Positions 39,701 to 51,700 of a stretch of DNA of 64,000 nt are shown piece after piece. The stretch's first letter is position 1. The number at the start of each line of letters is the position of its first letter. Below the pieces are notes generated by a model. It was not told where the DNA came from, searched no databases, and saw only the letters and a list, made by a program, of their open reading frames with translations. The DNA comes from Bathymodiolus brooksi (taxonomy: Eukaryota > Mollusca > Bivalvia > Mytilida > Modiolidae). The stretch spans positions 110,921,534 through 110,985,533 of the forward strand of contig OY804580.1 of the NCBI GenBank assembly GCA_963680875.1, in the 5' to 3' direction. The position numbers and the translations under genes were made by a program.

Positions 39701-42700
39701 CTCTGTTGTCCCCCACTTCTCCCTGTGAGCTCTCTGAAAGAGAAGTCACTTCTCTCTGTTGTCCCCCACTTCTCCCTGTGAGCTCTCTGAAAGAGAAGTC
39801 ACTTCTCACTGTTGTCCCCCACTTCTCCCTGTGAGCTCTCTGAAAGAGAAGTCACTTCTCTCTGTTGTCCCCCACTTCTCCCTGTGAGCTCTCTGAAAGA
39901 GAAGTCACTTCTATCTGTTGTCCCCCACTTCTTTCTGTGAGCTCTCTGAAAGAGAAGTCACTTCTCTCTGTTGTCCCCCACTTCTCCCTGTGAGCTCTCT
40001 GAAAGAGAAGTCACTTCTCACTGTTGTCCCCCACTTCTCCCTGTGAGCTCTCTGAAAGAGAATTCACTTCTCTCTGTTGTCCCCCACTTCTCCCTGTGAG
40101 CTCTCTGAAAGAGAAGTCACTTCTCTCTGTTGTCCCCCACTTCTCCCTGTGAGCTCTCTGAAAGAGAAGTCACTTCTCACTGTTGTCCCCCACTTCTCCC
40201 TGTGAGCTCTCTGAAAGAGAAGTCACTTCTCTCTGTTGTCCCCCACTTCTCCCTGTGAGCTCTCTGAAAGAGAAGTCACTTCTCACTGTTGTCCCCCACT
40301 TCTCCATGTGAGCTCTCTAAAAGAGAAGTCACTTCTCTCTGTTGTCCCCCACTTCTCCCTGTGAGCTCTCTGAAAGAGAAGTCACTTCTCTCTGTTGTCC
40401 CCCACTTCTCCCTGTGAGCTCTCTGAAAGAGAAGTCACTTCTCTCTGTTGTCCCCCACTTCTCCCTGTGAGCTCTCTGAAAGAGAAGTCACTTCTCTCTG
40501 TTGTCCCCCACTTCTCCCTGTGAGCTCTCTGAAAGAGAAGTCACTTCTCTCTGTTGTCCCCCACTTCTCCCTGTGAGCTCTCTGAAAGAGAATTCACTTC
40601 TCTCTGTTGTCCCCCACTTCTCCCTGTGAGCTCTCTGAAAGAGAAGTCACTTCTCTCTGTTGTCCCCCACTTCTCCCTGTGAGCTCTCTGAAAGAGAAGT
40701 CACTTCTCACTGTTGTCCCCCACTTCTCCCTGTGAGCTCTCTGAACGAGAATTCACTTCTCTCTGTTGTCCCCCACTTCTCCCTGTGAGCTCTCTGAAAG
40801 AGAAGTCACTTCTCTCTGTTGTCCCCCACTTCTTTCTGTGAGCTCTCTGAAAGAGAAGTCACTTCTCTCTGTTGTCCCCCACTTCTCCCTGTGAGCTCTC
40901 TGAAAGAGAAGTCACTTCTATCTGTTGTCCCCCACTTCTTTCTGTGAGCTCTCTGAAAGAGAAGTCACTTCTCTCTGTTGTCCCCCACTTCTCCCTGTGA
41001 GCTCTCTGAAAGAGAAGTCACTTCTCACTGTTGTCCCCCACTTCTCCCTGTGAGCTCTCTGAAAGAGAATTCACTTCTCTCTGTTGTCCCCCACTTCTCC
41101 CTGTGAGCTCTCTGAAAGAGAAGTCACTTCTCTCTGTTGTCCCCCACTTCTCCCTGTGAGCTCTCTGAAAGAGAAGTCACTTCTCACTGTTGTCCCCCAC
41201 TTCTCCCTGTGAGCTCTCTGAAAGAGAAGTCACTTCTCTCTGTTGTCCCCCACTTCTCCCTGTGAGCTCTCTGAAAGAGAAGTCACTTCTCTCTGTTGTC
41301 CCCCACTTCTCCCTGTGAGCTCTCTGAAAGAGAAGTCACTTCTCACTGTTGTCCCCCACTTCTCCATGTGAGCTCTCTGAAAGAGAAGTCACTTCTCTCT
41401 GTTGTCCCCCACTTCTCCCTGTGAGCTCTCTGAAAGAGAAGTCACTTCTCTCTGTTGTCCCCCACTTCTCCCTGTGAGCTCTCTGAAAGAGAAGTCACTT
41501 CTCTCTGTTGTCCCCCACTTCTCCCTGTGAGCTCTCTGAAAGAGAAGTCACTTCTCTCTGTTGTCCCCCACTTCTCCCTGTGAGCTCTCTGAAAGAGAAG
41601 TCACTTCTCTCTGTTGTCCCCCACTTCTCCCTGTGAGCTCTCTGAAAGAGAATTCACTTCTCTCTGTTGTTCCCCACTTCTCCCTGTGAGCTCTCTGAAA
41701 GAGAAGTCACTTCTCTCTGTTGTCCCCCACTTCTCCCTGTGAGCTCTCTGAAAGAGAGGTCACTTCTCTCTGTTGTCCCCCACTTCTCCCTGTGAGCTCT
41801 CTGAAAGAGAAGTCACTTCTCTCTGTTGTCCCCCACTTCTCCCTGTGAGCTCTCTGAAAGAGAAGTCACTTCTCTCTGTTGTCCCCCACTTCTCCCTGTG
41901 AGCTCTCTGAAAGAGAATTCACTTCTCTCTGTTGTCCCCCACTTCTCCCTGTGAGCTCTCTGAAAGAGAATTCACTTCTCTCTGTTGTCCCCCACTTCTC
42001 CCTGTGAGCTCTCTGAAAGAGAAGTCACTTCTCACTGTTGTCCCCCACTTCTCCCTGTGAGCTCTCTGAAAGAGAAGTCACTTCTCTCTGTTGTCCCCCA
42101 CTTCTTTCTGTGAGCTCTCTGAAAGAGAAGTCACTTCTCTCTGTTGTCCCCCACTTCTCCCTGTGAGCTCTCTGAAAGAGAAGTCACTTCTCCCTGTGAG
42201 CTCTCTGAAAGAGAAGTCACTTCTCTCTGTTGTCCCCCACTTCTCCCTGTGAGCTCTCTGAAAGAGAGGTCACTTCTCTCTGTTGTCCCCCACTTCTCCC
42301 TGTGAGCTCTCTGAAAGAGAAGTCACTTCTCTCTGTTGTCCCCCACTTCTCCCTGTGAGCTCTCTGAAAGAGAAGTCACTTCTCACTGTTGTCCCCCACT
42401 TCTCCCTGTGAGCTCTCTGAAAGAGAAGTCACTTCTCTCTGTTGTCCCCCACTTCTCCCTGTGAGCTCTCTGAAAGAGAAGTCACTTCTCACTGTTGTCC
42501 CCCACTTCTCCATGTGAGCTCTCTAAAAGAGAAGTCACTTCTCTCTGTTGTCCCCCACTTCTCCCTGTGAGCTCTCTGAAAGAGAAGTCACTTCTCTCTG
42601 TTGTCCCCCACTTCTCCCTGTGAGCTCTCTGAAAGAGAAGTCACTTCTCTCTGTTGTCCCCCACTTCTCCCTGTGAGCTCTCTGAAAGAGAAGTCACTTC

Positions 42701-45700
42701 TCTCTGTTGTCCCCCACTTCTCCCTGTGAGCTCTCTGAAAGAGAAGTCACTTCTCTCTGTTGTCCCCCACTTCTCCCTGTGAGCTCTCTGAAAGAGAATT
42801 CACTTCTCTCTGTTGTCCCCCACTTCTCCCTGTGAGCTCTCTGAAAGAGAAGTCACTTCTCTCTGTTGTCCCCCACTTCTCCCTGTGAGCTCTCTGAAAG
42901 AGAAGTCACTTCTCACTGTTGTCCCCCACTTCTCCCTGTGAGCTCTCTGAACGAGAATTCACTTCTCTCTGTTGTCCCCCACTTCTCCCTGTGAGCTCTC
43001 TGAAAGAGAAGTCACTTCTCTCTGTTGTCCCCCACTTCTTTCTGTGAGCTCTCTGAAAGAGAAGTCACTTCTCTCTGTTGTCCCCCACTTCTCCCTGTGA
43101 GCTCTCTGAAAGAGAAGTCACTTCTATCTGTTGTCCCCCACTTCTTTCTGTGAGCTCTCTGAAAGAGAAGTCACTTCTCTCTGTTGTCCCCCACTTCTCC
43201 CTGTGAGCTCTCTGAAAGAGAAGTCACTTCTCACTGTTGTCCCCCACTTCTCCCTGTGAGCTCTCTGAAAGAGAATTCACTTCTCTCTGTTGTCCCCCAC
43301 TTCTCCCTGTGAGCTCTCTGAAAGAGAAGTCACTTCTCTCTGTTGTCCCCCACTTCTCCCTGTGAGCTCTCTGAAAGAGAAGTCACTTCTCACTGTTGTC
43401 CCCCACTTCTCCCTGTGAGCTCTCTGAAAGAGAAGTCACTTCTCTCTGTTGTCCCCCACTTCTCCCTGTGAGCTCTCTGAAAGAGAAGTCACTTCTCTCT
43501 GTTGTCCCCCACTTCTCCCTGTGAGCTCTCTGAAAGAGAAGTCACTTCTCACTGTTGTCCCCCACTTCTCCATGTGAGCTCTCTGAAAGAGAAGTCACTT
43601 CTCTCTGTTGTCCCCCACTTCTCCCTGTGAGCTCTCTGAAAGAGAAGTCACTTCTCTCTGTTGTCCCCCACTTCTCCCTGTGAGCTCTCTGAAAGAGAAG
43701 TCACTTCTCTCTGTTGTCCCCCACTTCTCCCTGTGAGCTCTCTGAAAGAGAAGTCACTTCTCTCTGTTGTCCCCCACTTCTCCCTGTGAGCTCTCTGAAA
43801 GAGAAGTCACTTCTCTCTGTTGTCCCCCACTTCTCCCTGTGAGCTCTCTGAAAGAGAATTCACTTCTCTCTGTTGTTCCCCACTTCTCCCTGTGAGCTCT
43901 CTGAAAGAGAAGTCACTTCTCTCTGTTGTCCCCCACTTCTCCCTGTGAGCTCTCTGAAAGAGAGGTCACTTCTCTCTGTTGTCCCCCACTTCTCCCTGTG
44001 AGCTCTCTGAAAGAGAAGTCACTTCTCTCTGTTGTCCCCCACTTCTCCCTGTGAGCTCTCTGAAAGAGAAGTCACTTCTCTCTGTTGTCCCCCACTTCTC
44101 CCTGTGAGCTCTCTGAAAGAGAATTCACTTCTCTCTGTTGTCCCCCACTTCTCCCTGTGAGCTCTCTGAAAGAGAATTCACTTCTCTCTGTTGTCCCCCA
44201 CTTCTCCCTGTGAGCTCTCTGAAAGAGAAGTCACTTCTCACTGTTGTCCCCCACTTCTCCCTGTGAGCTCTCTGAAAGAGAAGTCACTTCTCTCTGTTGT
44301 CCCCCACTTCTTTCTGTGAGCTCTCTGAAAGAGAAGTCACTTCTCTCTGTTGTCCCCCACTTCTCCCTGTGAGCTCTCTGAAAGAGAAGTCACTTCTCCC
44401 TGTGAGCTCTCTGAAAGAGAAGTCACTTCTCTCTGTTGTCCCCCACTTCTCCCTGTGAGCTCTCTGAAAGAGAAGTCACTTCTCTCTGTTGTCCCCCACT
44501 TCTCCCTGTGAGCTCTCTGAAAGAGAAGTCACTTCTCTCTGTTGTCCCCCACTTCTCCCTGTGAGCTCTCTGAAAGAGAAGTCACTTCTCTCTGTTGTCC
44601 CCCACTTCTCCCTGTGAGCTCTCTGAAAGAGAAGTCACTTCTCTCTGTTGTCCCCCACTTCTCCCTGTGAGCTCTCTGAAAGAGAAGTCACTTCTCTCTG
44701 TTGTCCCCCACTTCTCCCTGTGAGCTCTCTGAAAGAGAATTCACTTCTCTCTGTTGTTCCCCACTTCTCCCTGTGAGCTCTCTGAAAGAGAAGTCACTTC
44801 TCTCTGTTGTCCCCCACTTCTCCCTGTGAGCTCTCTGAAAGAGAAGTCACTTCTCTCTGTTGTCCCCCACTTCTCCCTGTGAGCTCTCTGAAAGAGAAGT
44901 CACTTCTCACTGTTGTCCCCCACTTCTCCATGTGAGCTCTCTAAAAGAGAAGTCACTTCTCTCTGTTGTTCCCCACTTCTCCCTGTGAGCTCTCTGAAAG
45001 AGAAGTCACTTCTCTCTGTTGTCCCCCACTTCTCCCTGTGAGCTCTCTGAAAGAGAGGTCACTTCTCTCTGTTGTCCCCCACTTCTCCCTGTGAGCTCTC
45101 TGAAAGAGAAGTCACTTCTCTCTGTTGTCCCCCACTTCTCCCTGTGAGCTCTCTGAAAGAGAAGTCACTTCTCTCTGTTGTCCCCCACTTCTCCCTGTGA
45201 GCTCTCTGAAAGAGAATTCACTTCTCTCTGTTGTCCCCCACTTCTCCCTGTGAGCTCTCTGAAAGAGAATTCACTTCTCTCTGTTGTCCCCCACTTCTCC
45301 CTGTGAGCTCTCTGAAAGAGAAGTCACTTCTCACTGTTGTCCCCCACTTCTCCCTGTGAGCTCTCTGAAAGAGAAGTCACTTCTCTCTGTTGTCCCCCAC
45401 TTCTTTCTGTGAGCTCTCTGAAAGAGAAGTCACTTCTCTCTGTTGTCCCCCACTTCTCCCTGTGAGCTCTCTGAAAGAGAAGTCACTTCTCCCTGTGAGC
45501 TCTCTGAAAGAGAAGTCACTTCTCTCTGTTGTCCCCCACTTCTCCCTGTGAGCTCTCTGAAAGAGAAGTCACTTCTCTCTGTTGTCCCCCACTTCTCCCT
45601 GTGAGCTCTCTGAAAGAGAAGTCACTTCTCTCTGTTGTCCCCCACTTCTCCCTGTGAGCTCTCTGAAAGAGAAGTCACTTCTCTCTGTTGTCCCCCACTT

Positions 45701-48700
45701 CTCCCTGTGAGCTCTCTGAAAGAGAAGTCACTTCTCTCTGTTGTCCCCCACTTCTCCCTGTGAGCTCTCTGAAAGAGAAGTCACTTCTCTCTGTTGTCCC
45801 CCACTTCTCCCTGTGAGCTCTCTGAAAGAGAATTCACTTCTCTCTGTTGTTCCCCACTTCTCCCTGTGAGCTCTCTGAAAGAGAAGTCACTTCTCTCTGT
45901 TGTCCCCCACTTCTCCCTGTGAGCTCTCTGAAAGAGAAGTCACTTCTCTCTCTAATTTGAAAGTAGTGAGAGCCCTGGACTTTAGTTTAAAAAATATGCA
46001 GCAAAGCTGCCAATATTTATTTAGCAACATAAGAGAAATATTATATTTCTATGTCAGTTGTTTAACAATCCAGTTTGTTGTACCTTTTTAATTTTTTTTA
46101 ATTTTTTGTGATTGACTAACGTCTAACAAAATCCTGTATAGGATCACGTCAGGGTTTATATTTACAATCGACCAATCAGCTAGTAACTGCCATATAAAAT
46201 GGAGTACACTCCAAGAGCTGTTGTATGATTGGTCCATATATTTAGCTTGCATTTGATTTGACAATCAAGGATGAATGAAAGGTTACACAACATGACCCCA
46301 ATTAGATGTTAGATGTTAGTGTTTCGCAAAACAAAAGATACAACAAACATCATTTTGATTAGATTGGTTGTTTAATAATTGTTTAATGTATATTTTCAGA
46401 TTAAAACAGTTTTATTTTAGCAGTAGTAATTTGCAATATTTTAAAAATCTAGTCCAAGTCCCAGGTTTGCCAGATGTAAGTAAAAGTTTGTAATTATTTG
46501 AAAAAAGTCTTTTATTATATATTGAGTGCAGTAAATCATGGGTTTGAGCCCCAAATTGGGTCAAACCAAAGACTATAAAATTGGTATTTGTTGCTTTTCC
46601 ACTAAGCATGCAGCATTAAGGAGTAAAATCAAAGACTGGTTGGCTCGGAATCAGGATAATGTGTCTGAGTGGGGCGACATGTCTATCCACGGACTGTTGT
46701 TTCAGTGAACTAGCACTATAAAAAATCCAACTAAGAGTGTTGATCTAGTACTAAGTGGACCTCATCATCATCTACTTGTTCTCGCCAGGATATAGTTGAA
46801 AAATTGCTAAATTCATGTTAAACAACAATCACTCACTCAACTGAAAGGAATTTTTTCTGCCACCATTATTAAAATGCAGTGATTTTATATGTTAGATACA
46901 CGTGTGTAATAAAATAAGGATCTCCACCATAATATACTGTAGTGAGGAAAACATTCAGAAAATATTTTTGTCCCATTAATCTGTAACAAGTACCGTATTT
47001 TACGGACTATAGGTCGATGGGGACGATAGGTCGAATTGCTGCTTTTCGGCTAAATTTTTTGGGAAATACTAAGATAGGTCGAAGCATTCCATAGGTCGAG
47101 GATGCCGATGACAACTTGGGTAAGTATCGTCACATCAAACTTTTTTTTTGTTTTTTTTTTACATCGGTAAACATTTGTCCTATAACGATGTTCTTCGGAA
47201 AGTATATGTAAGTATTAACTCAAGAATACTATTCTTATGTGTCATAAACAAAATAATTATGAAAATTAAATAAAATAAAATTTTGTTTTTAAACTTGTTT
47301 TTTATGAGGAGTCTGGTTTGTAAAGCCAGACATCGATGACATTCAAATCAGGCCATCTGTGGGTGTCACAATAGATGGTAAACGGATGTTCATACAATAA
47401 AATAATCAAGCTGTCAAAACAATGTATCACCTTGTGCAGTTTTATTGACATACCTTTAAACTGTGTTTAATTAGTAGTACACAAATTATGTGATCGTCTC
47501 GGTCCAGTAAATTTTCAATCAGCTGATCAGGATAATAAGTGCCGACAGATGTTCACCTGTGTTGATTATCTCGTGGTGATTATTTTATTTGTTCCTAATT
47601 GACCAATTCAAGTGTAGAACATTCTAGTTTAACGAAATCGATAATTATTTTCCAGTATATTTAGTATAAAAAGCTTGTACTCCACGTTTATTCAAATTAT
47701 TGTGAGATGTAATGCAACCGCCATTTTTTACTATAACCCCGTGCGCATGCTCGTGTTAGATGGAAAAGCTATATAGCTATATTTAGATATTTTGTGACAA
47801 TAATTTTATATTGTAAAACGATCCACCCTGTGATTTTTTTTCAACAACATACATTTTTATAGTATATATTTTATTATACAATTCAATATTGAACTGATTT
47901 TCGCTAACACTTCAATCATTGAATATTATTGATTTTTTTCAGATGTTGAACATTTTTTCCCCGGAATTGCACCCCTTGTTAGTATATTTTTACTCCCCAA
48001 GAACATCGATGATTTCAGTCTTCTTATTCAGAAAAAAAAACCTACAGCAAATTCAAGGTATACTGTAAACAAAATCGTCATTTTTATCGAGATTTTTTTT
48101 TAGGGATTCCAGATTTTTTTAACTTCATCCTTGTATAGGTCGAAGCCAGCATGTTGAGGAAAAAAAATATCGACCTATCGTCCATAAAATACAGTAATAT
48201 TTACTGACCATCTTTAATGTTAATGTTTTCAGGAGCCACCAAACTTTTTAATAGCATCTGACTTCAGTAAACATGTAAAACCTGTAGCTGTTGTACCTGA
48301 TGAACCGGAACCTGAACCAGAGGAAGTCGAAGATCTGGTTGACACCACAGAACCTCCTCCTCCTGTAAGTAGAAGTTCTGATTGACACCTCAGAACCTCC
48401 TCCTCCGGTAAGTAGAAGATCTGAATGACACCTCCGAACTTCCTCCTCCGGTAAGTAGAAGATCTGATTGACACCTCAGAACCTCCTCCTCCGGTAAGTA
48501 GAAGATCTGATTGACACCTCAGAACCTTCTCCTCTGGTAAGTAGAAGATCTGATTGACACCTCAGAACCTCCTCCGGTAAGTAGAAAATTTGATTGACAC
48601 CTCAGAACCTCCTCTACCGGTAAGTAGAAGATCTGATTAAGACCTCAGAACCTCCTCCTCTGTTAGGTAGAAGATCTGATTGACACCTCAGAACCTCCTC

Positions 48701-51700
48701 CTCTGGTAAGTAGAAGATCTGATGAACACCTCAGAACCTCTTCCTCTGGTAAGTAGAAGATCTGATTGACACCTCAGAACCTCCTCCGGTAAGTAAAAGA
48801 TCTGATTGACACCTCAGAACCTCCTCCACCAGTAAGTAGAAGATCTGATTGACACATCAGAACCTCCTCCTCTGTTAAGTAGAAGATCTGATTGACACCT
48901 CAAAATCTCCTCCTCTAGAAAGTAGAAGATCTGATTGACACATCAGAACCTCCTCCTCTGTTAAGTAGAAAATCTGATGAACACCTCAGAACCTCCTCCA
49001 CCAGTAAGTAGAAGATCTGATTGACACCTCAGAACCTCCTCCTCTGATAAGTAGAAGATCTGATTGACACCTCAGAACCTCCTCTTCCGGTATGGATGAG
49101 CTTTAATTAATATTTTACATGTACTTTGTCAACCTTGAAATATTACAGCATGATGATTTTCAGAAATTGATCATCTATCATTAGTCTCCTAGCAACACAT
49201 TCAAATGGAAATGTTTCATCTCAGAACTCGCTAAAATTTTAAAGTTTGGAATTCTCTTATAAATTCTGTGGTTTCTTGAATATCTTATGTATATAAAATA
49301 AAGTCTGTATCTTGTCAAGGATGATTAAAAAGGTGTGTATGTGACTAGAACATATTTTGTAAGACTATACTGAATATTGTCATTGACAAAATTTACACAA
49401 GATTCATGTGATTGTAAAACTTGAACAAGAATTTTGAAAGAAAAAAAATTATCATTAATCCTATTATTTTGTAATTTGAAGTAAAATCTTGGTTTTTTTT
49501 TAATTTCACAGGTAAATAACTGTGGAAATGGTTTTGGTCCACCAGAAATAGATGAAAGGTAATTATAATGATAGAATCCTTTAGTTAAATAATGTATTTA
49601 TTAAAACTAAGGTTAATCTCTGGCAGGCATAGATAAACTTAGCCGATTATTCATATTTTCATGGTTTGATTCTATCCACAAAATCCACAAAAATTGGTAG
49701 ACCATGATTAATAATGAATCCACAGTATTAAGTAGAACTGTTTAGTGAATCCACAGTATTAAGTAGAACTGTTATTGAATCCACAGTATTAAGTAGAACT
49801 GTTATTGAATCCACAGTATTAAGTAGAACTGTTTAGTGAATCCACAGTATTAAGTAGAACTGTTTAGTGAATCCACAGTATTAAGTAGAACTGTTTAGTG
49901 AATCCACAGTATTAAGTAGAACTGTTATTGAATCCACAGTATTAAGTAGAACTGTTTAGTGAATCCACAGTATTAAGTAGAACTGTTTAGTGAATCCACA
50001 GTATTAAGTAGAACTGTTTAGTGAATCCACAGTATTAAGTAGAACTGTTTAGTTCTGTTTGTGTTGGTTTAATTCTTGGACAATTTTCTCCTGTAGAATC
50101 TTAATTATGGTTTAGGTTTATGGTGTTTAACTCCACTTTCAACAATATTTCAGTTATATCATGGCGGGAATCATAATTATGTTGGATGAGAACAAGTCTA
50201 GTGTGATTTTCCTGTAAATTCATTCAAATTGACATATCTAATTTTAAATTTGAAAATCAATTAGAAAAATTAAATCTCGTAAATGTGTTATCTTGGTATA
50301 TATATATAATAAATAGTTAATAGTAATTTTTTAATATTTTAGATTTCTCGCAATATGAAAAATATCCTTTCTTTACTGTAGAGAAGATTCTCTACTATCA
50401 ATATATTATTTAATTAAAACATCATCAGTTTATGTATGTATTAATGTTTTTCAGAGATTTAATTATTGAAAGATTATCAAAACAAATCCAGTATCTTACA
50501 GCAGAGATAGAAAGATTAAAATTAGAGGTTAGTGTCTTTATTCTTATGTTCCTAAAATAGTTGAATTTGGAAATGTACAGACCACCTAGATTTACATTAA
50601 AAAAATAAAAATTTGTATTTTATAGCTAAAAATCAGTGAAAACATGGCTTATAGAATATTATTTGGATTTTATGTTCACTGACAAATATGAAGAAATTCA
50701 ATCCAAAATAATTGTTTATACAAATGTTGATGATTGGATAAAACACAGAAGCACAAAAATTGGTGCCAAACAAATAATGTTTTTGCAGTATGTGGTTATT
50801 ATAAAAATACCTTTATATAGGTAAATCATCATCCAAATTGTTGAAAGTAAAATGTTATGATTTGTATACTATATTAACATTCAATAACAACACATATATT
50901 GTTGAGATACTGCTACTAAAGTTGGTGTTAAACACCAAAATGTATCAATCAATTAATATTTAATAAACATGTAATTTATGTAGGATCAGAAAATAATGGC
51001 TGCTCAGAAAGAGGAAATTGCCAGATTAGAGAAGATTTTATCTGAGTTACGATTGTCAGCTGATCGTGCACTAAAAGTAAGTATGTTTGTTTGTATGGTT
51101 GTTGGGAACCACATTTACTTTTGTTCCATTAAATTGTAAGTGGTTTCCATGTAGACACACAATTTTGATAAAATGTAGATTTTCCTTTAGACCAGAGTTA
51201 AGAACATAGTGACATCCATTTTAAGGATGTAAATATAAATATGCAAAGGTAATTCATTATGGAGGATTTTAGAAAAAAAATTAATGAACCGATCGATATC
51301 AACGAACTTGACAGATAAGTTTATATTACCTGAAAATCCTGACCTTAGTTGGAGTTGTGAATTCCGCTTGTTTTCAAATTGGATAAATTCATAGCTCTAT
51401 GGTAAAAAAAGGGAAAAGAAGACCGTTATGGGTTACGGTTCCATAGTTAAGTTTTCCCTATAAGCGCCTTATTTAATTTGAAGTTCTGATACTTTAATTT
51501 ATCATAGTGTTGACATGATTGTCAGCTATTGCTATCTAAGCTGTTTGTTTTCCAAGATTTCTTTACAGATTTTGGGAGAGTGGATTGAATTTTGTTGTTG
51601 GTTTTTTTTGCTTCATAATTACTATTTTTGTCAAGAATACTGAGAATAAAGTAAAAATTAAATCTATTTATAGGACAATGATGAGTTAAAGAAGAAATTA

